Origin: Deltaproteobacteria bacterium
GTDB taxonomy: Bacteria > Desulfobacterota_B > Binatia > UBA9968
Direction: 5' to 3'
DNA length: 5,995 nt
Assembly: GCA_030620935.1 (NCBI GenBank)
Contig: JAUXIP010000146.1
Coordinates: 1 to 5,995, forward strand
Positions 1 to 5,995 of the stretch are shown piece by piece. Within the stretch, counting starts at the first letter, position 1; every line of letters starts with the position of its first letter. The notes below the pieces were generated by a model, which saw nothing but the letters and a program-made list of their open reading frames with translations, searched no databases and was not told the origin of the DNA. A program made the translations under genes and the position numbers.

Positions 1-1
1 G

Positions 2-880
2 GACAATAAACAGGCCGGCTATAACGAAGTCGGCGAAATCGTAATAAAGAGCCGGTATCTTTCTCCCGGGTACTGGCGTGACCCAGACCGCACCCAAGCG
101 ACATTTGTGCCGGTTCCGGAGGGAGGCAACGAGCGAATGTACAGAACGGGCGACCTAGGCCGCAGGCGTCCGGATGTGTCTTACGAACACCTCGGGCGAA
201 AAGATTTTCAGGTAAAAATCAGAGGCTTCAGAGTCGAAATCGCAGAAATCGAGACAGCACTTCTAGGACATCCCAACATCAGGGAGAGTGCTGTTGTAGC
301 CCAGAAAAATCAGTCCGGGGATGGGAATAGACGCCTGGTAGGCTATTTCGTCTCGGCCAACCAACCAGCACCCACCGTAAGCGAGTTGCGGGGCTTCTTG
401 AAAGAGAAGCTCCCCGACTACATGATTCCTTCGGCATTCGTGACGCTGGATGCGCTTCCCCTTACTCCTACAGGAAAAGTTAACCGACGGGCGCTACCTC
501 TTCCGAGCAGGTCTAGACCCAAACTAGATACTCCGTTCGTTGCACCCACGACCCCGGTAGAAGAGGAATTGACAAAGATCTGGGCTCAAATCCTATCTCT
601 CGATCAAGTGGGCATCCTCGACAATTTCTTCGAGTTAGGGGGCGACTCCCTGCTGGCCACCCAGGTCATCTCCCGCGTGCATGAGGCCTTACAGGTAGAG
701 TTACCCTTGCGTAGCATCTTTGAGACTCCAACAATTGCCGAACTAGCTGCGCAAATCGCACAGGCCGAAGCAAAAAAGGTTGCTCCGGAAGACATGGCAG
801 ACATATTAGCCGACCTGGAATCGCTCTCGGATGAAGAAGCAGAGCGCTTGCTTGCCCGGGAAAGCTCCAAAGAGATCTGA
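2..880 (+). CDS. Nonribosomal peptide synthetase, C-terminal part (A domain end, carrier domain, helical tail); 5' partial
   Basis: The reading frame is already open at base 2 and ends at TGA 878-880 (292 residues visible), so the true start lies upstream. The GTG at 107 sits inside the A domain and is not a start. Adenylation motifs appear in order: A6 (GEIVIKSRYLSPGYW), A7 YRTGDL at 140-157, A8 GRKDFQVKIRGFRVE at 194-238, A9 LPDYMIP at 410-430, and A10 TGKVNR with the catalytic Lys at 476-478. A carrier domain follows (about 542-775) with GGDSL and the phosphopantetheine-accepting Ser at 647-649. A tail of about 35 residues with a LADLESLSDEEAERLL helix ends the protein. There is no condensation, epimerase or thioesterase domain after the carrier, so the loaded unit must be passed to another protein. 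The A domain would activate a carboxylic or amino acid with ATP and load it on the carrier. Its specificity pocket is outside the window. Certain as NRPS; substrate unknown. Confidence 0.96.
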   Translation, partial: DNKQAGYNEVGEIVIKSRYLSPGYWRDPDRTQATFVPVPEGGNERMYRTGDLGRRRPDVSYEHLGRKDFQVKIRGFRVEIAEIETALLGHPNIRESAVVAQKNQSGDGNRRLVGYFVSANQPAPTVSELRGFLKEKLPDYMIPSAFVTLDALPLTPTGKVNRRALPLPSRSRPKLDTPFVAPTTPVEEELTKIWAQILSLDQVGILDNFFELGGDSLLATQVISRVHEALQVELPLRSIFETPTIAELAAQIAQAEAKKVAPEDMADILADLESLSDEEAERLLARESSKEI

Positions 881-893
881 GGTATTCTCGTCT

Positions 894-933
894 GTCCTTA
901 ACAATACCCAGAAAGCTCGCCAGGGGTAAGGAC
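894..933. repeat. Inverted repeat between NRPS and mbtH-like gene
   Basis: GTCCTTA at 894-900 and TAAGGAC at 927-933 are perfect 7-base inverted arms with a 26-base spacer. CCC 907-909 could extend the stem with GGG 924-926 across a 6-base bulge. It lies 13 bases after the NRPS stop and 35 bases before the mbtH-like ATG. There is no T-run after it, so it is not a standard Rho-independent terminator. It could be an RNA-processing or attenuation hairpin, or chance. Confidence 0.3.
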
Positions 934-957
934 GTCAGCTAAGAGTGCTCGATAATC

Positions 958-963
958 AAGAGG
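958..963 (+). promoter_or_regulatory. Ribosome binding site of the mbtH-like gene
   Basis: AAGAGG lies 5 bases before ATG 969. It decides the start: a GTG at 945 in the same frame would add eight residues but has no comparable purine-rich site, and MbtH proteins usually begin close to the position of ATG 969. Confidence 0.7.
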
Positions 964-968
964 TCACG

Positions 969-1181
969 ATGAATACGGAAGAAAAGGAAGACAGCACCAT
1001 TTATAAATTAGTCCTCAATCACGAGGAGCAGTACTCCATCTGGCCGGCGGACAAGGACAACCCCCTTGGCTGGAGGGACGCCGGGAAGAGCGGGAGCAAG
1101 GCTGAATGCCTGGATTATATATATCAAGGAGGTCTGGACGGATATGAGACCGCTGAGTTTGAGAATGAAAATGGAAGATAG
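969..1181 (+). CDS. MbtH-like NRPS accessory protein, C-terminus frameshifted (likely pseudogene or phase-variable)
   Basis: MbtH-like proteins are small (about 65-75 residues) cytoplasmic partners that bind NRPS A domains and are often needed for their solubility or activity. The first 51 residues match the family well: [10 protein letters not shown], then NPLGW, then AECLDYI, carrying two of the three conserved Trp. The expected end WTDxRPxSL is absent. This frame instead reads [12 protein letters not shown] and stops at TAG 1179-1181 (70 residues). The missing end is in the next frame: from 1123 the DNA reads [14 protein letters not shown] and continues to TAA 1195-1197. Family spacing (four residues between Tyr and Trp) is restored exactly if four bases are removed from the TA tract 1116-1124, giving a 74-residue protein. 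As written, the protein lacks the third Trp and the terminal helix, so it is probably non-functional unless the frame is corrected. A sequencing or assembly error is possible. It is the only MbtH-like gene in the window and lies between two NRPS genes. Confidence 0.9.
   Translation: MNTEEKEDSTIYKLVLNHEEQYSIWPADKDNPLGWRDAGKSGSKAECLDYIYQGGLDGYETAEFENENGR
1116..1124. repeat. Alternating TA tract at the mbtH frameshift
   Basis: TATATATAT, nine bases, is the exact place where the MbtH reading frame breaks. The family-consistent sequence would need only TATAT here. The excess is therefore four bases (two TA units), a typical result of slippage in a dinucleotide repeat. Adding one more TA unit would also restore the frame, with two extra residues. 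Confidence 0.8.
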
Positions 1182-1197
1182 TGCGCGCGAACAGTAA
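1123..1197 (+). pseudogene. Displaced C-terminal segment of the mbtH-like gene (+1 frame)
   Basis: In this frame the DNA encodes [20 protein letters not shown] and four more residues, then TAA at 1195-1197. WTDMRP (1135-1152) is the most diagnostic motif of the MbtH family, so this is the real gene end and not a chance reading. It has no start or ribosome binding site of its own and is joined to the upstream part only if the TA tract at 1116-1124 changes length or the ribosome shifts frame. Confidence 0.85.
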
Positions 1198-1307
1198 GCA
1201 CGCAGAGAACTACATCAACGGAGTTTCGAATACGGGATGGGTGAGTACCCTAGATGGAAATAATGGATAGGCTTTGTGCTTCGATTCAGTGACCTAGCGG
1301 TACCCAA

Positions 1308-1314
1308 AGAGAGG
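1308..1314 (+). promoter_or_regulatory. Ribosome binding site of the amidohydrolase gene
   Basis: AGAGAGG lies 7 bases before ATG 1322, a normal strong Shine-Dalgarno arrangement that supports this start. The 8-mer AGAGGTCA at 1310-1317 also occurs before the mbtH-like gene (959-966). Confidence 0.7.
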
Positions 1315-1321
1315 TCAACCG

Positions 1322-2428
1322 ATGCCGACCATTGACGCGGATGCCCACGTCGTAGAGACCGAGCGCACGTGGGAGTACATCGAGGAATTGGATCGCAAAT
1401 TCAAGCCGCTTGCGCTTACGTCGAACGGCAAGCGTTACTGGCTGATCGATGGAAGGAGAATAAGGAGAGCCGGCAACATCGGTGAGGATACGTCTGAAGC
1501 ATCCAGGGAGATGAAAGATATTGAGGCCAGACTGAGACACATGGATTCATTGGGAGTGGACGTCCAGGTGCTCTATCCGTCGCTCTTCTTAATCCCTCTT
1601 ACGGAGCGCCCAAGGGTCGAGCGGGTGCTGACAAGGAGCTACAACCGCTGGCTGGCGGAAATCTGGACAAAAGGCGAAAAGCGCCTACGATGGGCAGCCG
1701 TGATCCCGACAATGAACATGGAATACGCTCTGTCGGAAGCCAGATTCGCCAAAGATAACGGCGCTTGTGCCTTGTATTTGCGCGCGGGGCCGCATGGCAC
1801 ACCGGGCAAGAGGTTAGGAAAATTTCTTCCCCGCGCGCGTTTAATGACCGGAGCCTTGAACCGTCTTGGCGTCAAAATCCAGATCACACTCGATAGACAT
1901 TTGAGCGACCCGTACTTCTATCCGCTGTTTGAAGAAGCGAGCCGCCTGGACCTGCCCATATGCATTCATGCCTCTACCGGAAGCTATATGTGGAAAGAGG
2001 TCTTTGAAAAAGAGTCCGGGTTTTCCAACTTCAAGCTTCCGGTCATTTCCACCTTTCATACGCTCGCCTATCATGAGATTCCCAAGCGGTTTCCAAAACT
2101 GAGAATCGGTTTCATCGAGGTCGGCGCTCAATGGGTACCGTATGTTCTTCACGACCTGGCGAAACGCTTTCAGAGAAACGGCAAGAGTCTGGGAAATCAT
2201 TTCATGCGCGAGAACAGGCTCTACGTAGCCTGCCAGACGGATGACGATCTGGCTTATCTTCTCCGCTACACTGGAGAAGACAATATGGTTATCGGGTCGG
2301 ATTATGGCCATGGGGACACCGCAACCGATATCGACGCGTTGCGGAAGTTACAGTCGGCGGGCGAGATCGGTGCGGAGGCGGTAGGGAAAATCCTCTGCCA
2401 AAATCCGAGCGGCCTTTATAATCTCTGA
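1322..2428 (+). CDS. ACMSD-like amidohydrolase / metal-dependent decarboxylase family protein
   Basis: A full-length protein of 368 residues, starting at ATG 1322 behind a good ribosome binding site. It has the signature of the amidohydrolase-2 (ACMSD-like TIM barrel) family. The first strand is IDADAH (residues 4-9), a variant of the family's metal-binding HxH in which the first His is Asp. LPICIHAS (His216) gives the next metal ligand, FIEVGAQWVPY (264-274) is the family's typical strand and turn, and IGSDYGHGD (Asp327) carries the catalytic metal-binding Asp. Characterised relatives hydrolyse C-N or C-O bonds or carry out non-oxidative decarboxylation of carboxylated rings (ACMSD, gamma-resorcylate decarboxylase). 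There is no signal peptide or membrane segment, so it should be cytoplasmic. It lies 124 bases after the restored mbtH end and 60 bases before the second NRPS gene, on the same strand, which suggests a precursor-supply or tailoring role. That role is inference; the substrate cannot be read from the sequence. It could also be an unrelated passenger. Confidence 0.9.
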   Translation: MPTIDADAHVVETERTWEYIEELDRKFKPLALTSNGKRYWLIDGRRIRRAGNIGEDTSEASREMKDIEARLRHMDSLGVDVQVLYPSLFLIPLTERPRVERVLTRSYNRWLAEIWTKGEKRLRWAAVIPTMNMEYALSEARFAKDNGACALYLRAGPHGTPGKRLGKFLPRARLMTGALNRLGVKIQITLDRHLSDPYFYPLFEEASRLDLPICIHASTGSYMWKEVFEKESGFSNFKLPVISTFHTLAYHEIPKRFPKLRIGFIEVGAQWVPYVLHDLAKRFQRNGKSLGNHFMRENRLYVACQTDDDLAYLLRYTGEDNMVIGSDYGHGDTATDIDALRKLQSAGEIGAEAVGKILCQNPSGLYNL

Positions 2429-2470
2429 TTTACTGTCATGCCGGAGCGGAAGCCAGGTTCGTCGAAAAAC

Positions 2471-2477
2471 AGGGGAG
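2471..2477 (+). promoter_or_regulatory. Probable ribosome binding site of the second NRPS gene
   Basis: AGGGGAG lies 11 bases before ATG 2489, slightly farther than ideal. An in-frame ATG at 2438 would add 17 residues (MPERKPGSSKN and more) but has no purine-rich site before it. ATG 2489 is therefore preferred. Confidence 0.5.
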
Positions 2478-2488
2478 CTATCGGAATC

Positions 2489-5400
2489 ATGGAATCCATT
2501 CATCCGCAGCAGCTTATTCGGGCAAAGTGCTTCCATCCGAGCGGCGCGGTGAGCGAGTTTACGCGGGAAGAAGTCGAGCGCTCGGTCCACGCCCGCTTCG
2601 AGAAGATGGTAGACCAATTCCCCGACCGGCTCGCGGTCAAGAGGGGGAATCAGGCCGTAACTTACGCCGAGCTGAACGCGATGGCCAATCGTACGGCCCA
2701 CGCGATTCTGGCGCGCCAAAGCGGCGAGGCGGAAGCCGTGGGGCTATGGCTCGAGAACGGTGCGGCTCTGGCGGCCGCGATGCTCGGAGTCTTGAAGGCG
2801 GGAAAATTTTTCGTGACTCTGGATCCTTTGTTCCCGAAGACCAGGATCGCGACCGTACTGGAGGATTCGCAGGCGCGAGTGGTGATTACCGACCGGCAAA
2901 ATCTGTCCTTCGTCGGGGAAGTGGCGGGGCCCGATTGCTGGCTGCTGGAGATGGAATCCGTCGATTCCGCTGTGTCGCCGGATAACCTCGATCGACCCGG
3001 CTCGTCGAGAGATTTGGCCACCATCGTCTACACGTCTGGTTCCACGGGGCAGCCCAAAGGCGTGGTCTGGGATCATCGGGATGTGCTGCATCGGATCATG
3101 CTCCGAACCGAAGAAAATCACGTCTGCCCGTACGATAAGGTCGCCCTCCTGCCTTCCGGCACGGGGAACGCCGTTACAAATATCTTTTTCGCCTTGCTGA
3201 ACGGCGCCATATTCCTGCCCTTCGATGTTCAAAGGGAAGGCGTGACCGGCCTTTTCCGCTGGCTTCTGGAGGAGAAAATCTCGATCTGCCCGATTAGCTC
3301 GCCCCTGTTCCGCAATCTGTGTGAAACCTTGACGGGAAGAGAACAATTTCCCGACCTCCGCGTCGTCCGATTGAGGAGCGAGACGGTTTACAAGACCGAC
3401 GTCGATCTCTACAAAAAGTATTTTTCGCCCGCCTGCCTGTTCGTAACCGGGTTGTCCACCAGTGAAACGGGACAGCTGACCACCTATCTGGTCGACCACG
3501 ACACCGAGATCACCGGAATCGAAGTGCCGGTGGGTTACGCGGTGGAGGACAAGGAAATATTGTTGCTCGATGATTCGGGCCGTGAGGTCGGGTTCAACGA
3601 GGTGGGCGAGATCGTTGCGAAAAGTCGCCACCTATCGCTTGGCTACTGGCGCAGGCCGGACCTTGCCGAAGTCAAGTTTAAACCGGACCCCGAGGGCGGC
3701 GACCGACGGCTCTGTTTCACCGGGGACTTGGGTCTCATGCGTCCCGACGGATGTCTCATCTACAAGGGACGCAAGGACTTTCGGGTGAAAGTCAGGGGCT
3801 ACGGAGTCGAGACTGCGGAGGTTGAAAAAACCTTGCGCGCCCATTCGGCGGTGAAGGAGGTGGTTGTGATAGCGCGGGGGAGCGACGGGGGCGAAACTCA
3901 ATTGGTCGCCTACTACACGGCCCATGACCGGCCCGGTCCCACGGTCAGCGAGTTACGAGGGTATTTGAACGAGAAATTACCCGACTACATGATCCCGTCG
4001 GCTTTTGTCGTCCTCGACTCGATTCCGCTGACGTTGAACGGTAAGGTGGACCGTCGGGCGCTTCCCGCCCTCGAAACGAGCCGGCCGGTGCTCGACACTC
4101 CGTTCATCGCGCCTCAGACCCCGATCGAAGGGAAACTGAGTGGAATCTGGTCGGAGGTTTTCGGTCTCGAACAAATCGGGATTCACGACAATTTCTTCGA
4201 TTTGGGCGGTCATTCTTTATTGGCGATGCGGGTGCTATCGCGGATTCGTGACGATTTTCAGGTCGAGGTGGCTCTAAGCCGCTTTTTTGAAACTCCGATC
4301 ATCGCCGCTCTCGCCCGCTGCATCGAAAACGCGCGCCCATTGCAAGAGGGGCTGGAGGTGCTCGCCATCGAGCGCGCTCCGAGGGACCGAGGACTCCCGC
4401 TGTCGTTTGCTCAACAGCGCCTGTGGTTCCTGGATCAGTTGGAGCCCGGAAGCCCCGCCTACAATCTCTTTTTGGCGGTCAAAATCGTCGGGCCGCTCGA
4501 TATCACGGCTCTGGAACGAAGCTTCAACGAAATTGTCCGGCGCCACGAACCTCTGCGCACGGTCTTCACGGCCGCCGGCGGAGAGCCGCTGCAAACCATC
4601 CTGCCTTCGATGACGCTGAAAGTCGCCGTCGTGGATCTGCGCCGAGCGGCTTCGGACTCGGAGCGGGAACGCGAGATACATCGCTTGATGCCACAGGAAG
4701 CCCATCGGCCTTTCAATCTGGCGACCGGTCCGCTGTTGCGAGTCACGGTCCTGCGATCGACCGACGACGAATCCCTCCTGCTCTTGTCCCTGCATCACAT
4801 TGTCTTGGACGGCTGGTCCAGGAGCATCCTCGTGCGCGAGCTTTCGGCGCTCTATAACGCTTACTCGGCGGGACGGCCGTTAGAGCTGCCGGAGCTGCCG
4901 ATTCAGTATGCGGATTTCGCTCAATGGCAGCGCAAGCTGCTGCAAGGAAATGGAAATATACTGGAGAGCCAAGCCGCTTACTGGCGAAATCAGCTCGAAG
5001 GCGTTTTGCCGTTGCAGTTGCCCTCCGACCGTCCTCGACCTTCAGTCCAGTCCGCTCGCGGGGCGCGACAACACTTCGTGTTTCCCGAAGCGCTTTCAGC
5101 GGCGCTCAAGCGTCTCAGCAATCGCCATGGGGCGACCCTTTTCATGACGTTGCTGGCAGCCTATCAAACGCTGCTGCATCGCTACACCGGGCAAAACGAT
5201 ATCGTAGTGGGTTCTCCGATCATCGGTCGAAACCGGAGCGAGTTCGAGGGTATAATCGGCTTCCTTCTGAACATGGTGGTGCTGCGCAGCGACTTGTCCG
5301 GCAATCCGACGTTTCGCGAGGTGCTGGTTCGCGTGCGGGAAACCTGCCTGCAAGCATATGCGCACCAAGACTTTCCCTTCGAGAAGCTCGTGGAGAAGCT

Positions 5401-5995
5401 GCGCCTGGAGCGCAGTCTCAGCTACAACCCGCTGTTCCAGGTGACGTTCACTTTTCAGAATGCGTCGACGTCCTCTCTGGAGTTGGAGGGGTTGACGGCG
5501 ACTGATCTGAAAGTCGATCCGGGGATCGCCACATTCGATTTGCATCTGCTGATCACGGAGGAAGAAGGCCAGTTACAAGGCTATGTGAATTACAACACAG
5601 ATTTATTTGATGAAGCGACGATGATTCGGATGTTAGGGCATTTTCAGACACTTCTGGCAGGGATTGTCGCCGACCCTGACCGTCGAATTTCCGATCTGCC
5701 AATCTTGACAGACAGGGAACGTCAGCAATTGCTGGTCGGATGGAACGACACTGCAACCGAATATCCACGGGACAAGTGCATCCATCAACTCTTTGAGGCT
5801 CAGGTGGAGCGAACACCAGATGCCGTGGCGGTGATCTTCGAAGACCAACAATTGACCTACAGGGAGCTGAATTGCCGTGCCAATCAAGTGGCGCACCATC
5901 TCAAAGGGTTGGGTGTAAGACCGGAGGTGCTGGTGGGAATCTGCATGGAGCGTTCCCTGGAGATGGTCACCGGGCTGTTAGGCATCCTAAAAGCC
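2489..5995 (+). CDS. Nonribosomal peptide synthetase, loading A-T, then C-A (3' partial)
   Basis: An open frame of 1169 codons with no stop up to the window end. Domains in order: A1 (about residues 30-525), carrier T (542-612), condensation C (635-1080), and the start of a second A domain (1095 onward). A1 motifs: VTYAEL 57-62, LKAGKFFVTLDP 102-113, P-loop YTSGSTGQPKG 181-191, GLSTSETG 321-328, CFTGDL 409-414, GRKDFRVKVRG 427-437, LPDYMIP 497-503, and NGKV with catalytic Lys519. The carrier has GGHSL with Ser576 (4214-4216). The C domain has SFAQQRLWFLDQL 639-651, RHEPLRTVF 685-693, active-site HHIVLDG 769-775, IGFLLNMVVLR 923-933 and NPLFQV 980-985, which fits an LCL type. The last A domain shows LTYREL 1122-1127 and is cut at LGILKA, before its substrate pocket. 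With no C domain before A1, the first A-T is probably a loading module. A1 lacks the usual FDxS Asp (Gly226 aligns there), hinting at a starter that is not an alpha-amino acid. Third-position GC falls after about 5540. Confidence 0.97.
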   Translation, partial: MESIHPQQLIRAKCFHPSGAVSEFTREEVERSVHARFEKMVDQFPDRLAVKRGNQAVTYAELNAMANRTAHAILARQSGEAEAVGLWLENGAALAAAMLGVLKAGKFFVTLDPLFPKTRIATVLEDSQARVVITDRQNLSFVGEVAGPDCWLLEMESVDSAVSPDNLDRPGSSRDLATIVYTSGSTGQPKGVVWDHRDVLHRIMLRTEENHVCPYDKVALLPSGTGNAVTNIFFALLNGAIFLPFDVQREGVTGLFRWLLEEKISICPISSPLFRNLCETLTGREQFPDLRVVRLRSETVYKTDVDLYKKYFSPACLFVTGLSTSETGQLTTYLVDHDTEITGIEVPVGYAVEDKEILLLDDSGREVGFNEVGEIVAKSRHLSLGYWRRPDLAEVKFKPDPEGGDRRLCFTGDLGLMRPDGCLIYKGRKDFRVKVRGYGVETAEVEKTLRAHSAVKEVVVIARGSDGGETQLVAYYTAHDRPGPTVSELRGYLNEKLPDYMIPSAFVVLDSIPLTLNGKVDRRALPALETSRPVLDTPFIAPQTPIEGKLSGIWSEVFGLEQIGIHDNFFDLGGHSLLAMRVLSRIRDDFQVEVALSRFFETPIIAALARCIENARPLQEGLEVLAIERAPRDRGLPLSFAQQRLWFLDQLEPGSPAYNLFLAVKIVGPLDITALERSFNEIVRRHEPLRTVFTAAGGEPLQTILPSMTLKVAVVDLRRAASDSEREREIHRLMPQEAHRPFNLATGPLLRVTVLRSTDDESLLLLSLHHIVLDGWSRSILVRELSALYNAYSAGRPLELPELPIQYADFAQWQRKLLQGNGNILESQAAYWRNQLEGVLPLQLPSDRPRPSVQSARGARQHFVFPEALSAALKRLSNRHGATLFMTLLAAYQTLLHRYTGQNDIVVGSPIIGRNRSEFEGIIGFLLNMVVLRSDLSGNPTFREVLVRVRETCLQAYAHQDFPFEKLVEKLRLERSLSYNPLFQVTFTFQNASTSSLELEGLTATDLKVDPGIATFDLHLLITEEEGQLQGYVNYNTDLFDEATMIRMLGHFQTLLAGIVADPDRRISDLPILTDRERQQLLVGWNDTATEYPRDKCIHQLFEAQVERTPDAVAVIFEDQQLTYRELNCRANQVAHHLKGLGVRPEVLVGICMERSLEMVTGLLGILKA

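Noticed and set aside
107..109. GTG as a start for the first NRPS piece
   Set aside because: The frame is open and A-domain-like (A6 motif) all the way from base 2, so this is an internal Val codon.
945..947. GTG as start of the mbtH-like gene
   Set aside because: ATG 969 has a well-placed AAGAGG and matches the family's usual N-terminus.
1239..1250. GGGT-GAGT-ACCC mini hairpin in the gap before the amidohydrolase
   Set aside because: The stem is only four base pairs and no T-run follows; likely chance.
1198..1321. Search for a promoter or small gene in the longest gap
   Set aside because: No convincing -35/-10 pair with normal spacing, no coding frame and no tRNA-like fold could be found by eye.
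1841..2311. Open frame of 156 codons on the - strand
   Set aside because: It is opposite the amidohydrolase core, whose motifs prove the + strand frame.
2438..2440. In-frame ATG as start of the second NRPS
   Set aside because: It lacks a Shine-Dalgarno site; the downstream ATG 2489 has AGGGGAG and a family-like N-terminus. Not fully excluded.
2744..3631. Open frame of 295 codons on the - strand
   Set aside because: It lies wholly opposite the loading A domain, has no recognisable family motif and is the usual antisense shadow of a GC-rich gene.
4274..4798. Open frame of 174 codons on the - strand
   Set aside because: It is antisense to the T-C linker and C domain; composition is Arg/Gln-rich with no domain.
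4924..5505. Open frame of 193 codons on the + strand in another frame
   Set aside because: It overlaps the C domain, whose C5-C7 motifs are read in the NRPS frame; Arg/Ser-rich shadow.

Overview
The window is part of a nonribosomal peptide synthetase (NRPS) gene cluster. All four genes lie on the + strand and are spaced like an operon. It is bacterial DNA. The mixed composition (by eye about 53% GC in the left part and about 63% in the main NRPS gene), the NRPS subfamily and the type of amidohydrolase fit an uncultivated or environmental producer such as a cyanobacterium, myxobacterium or Tectomicrobia/Entotheonella-like bacterium. That placement is from memory of family resemblance and is low confidence.

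Layout: (1) 2-880 is the 3' end of an NRPS gene: the C-terminal half of an adenylation (A) domain, a carrier (T/PCP) domain and a helical tail, with no thioesterase. (2) 969-1181 is a small MbtH-like gene, the usual A-domain partner. Its hallmark C-terminal motif WTDMRP is present in the DNA but in the wrong frame: a 4-base excess in a TA-repeat (1116-1124) shifts the frame. (3) 1322-2428 is an ACMSD-like metal-dependent amidohydrolase/decarboxylase. (4) 2489-5995 is a second NRPS gene, open to the right edge, with order A-T-C-A(start). The gaps 881-968, 1198-1321 and 2429-2488 hold ribosome binding sites and one inverted repeat. I see no convincing promoter or terminator in them.

How the parts may work together: the A-T pair at the start of the second NRPS looks like a loading module. 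Its A domain lacks the usual acidic residue that binds an alpha-amino group, so the starter may be a carboxylic acid other than an alpha-amino acid (inference). The C domain, which carries LCL-type motifs, would join this starter to the residue selected by the next A domain, which is cut by the window edge. The A-T end of the first NRPS belongs to the same A subfamily and is a clear paralog of the loading A-T, but its codon composition is different. The MbtH-like protein would normally bind and activate the A domains. The amidohydrolase may tailor a precursor or product, but nothing in the sequence proves this.

The strongest observations are the frameshifted MbtH gene, the atypical loading A domain, the paralogous A-T pairs of unlike composition, and a drop in third-position GC near 5540 that suggests a module junction formed by recombination.
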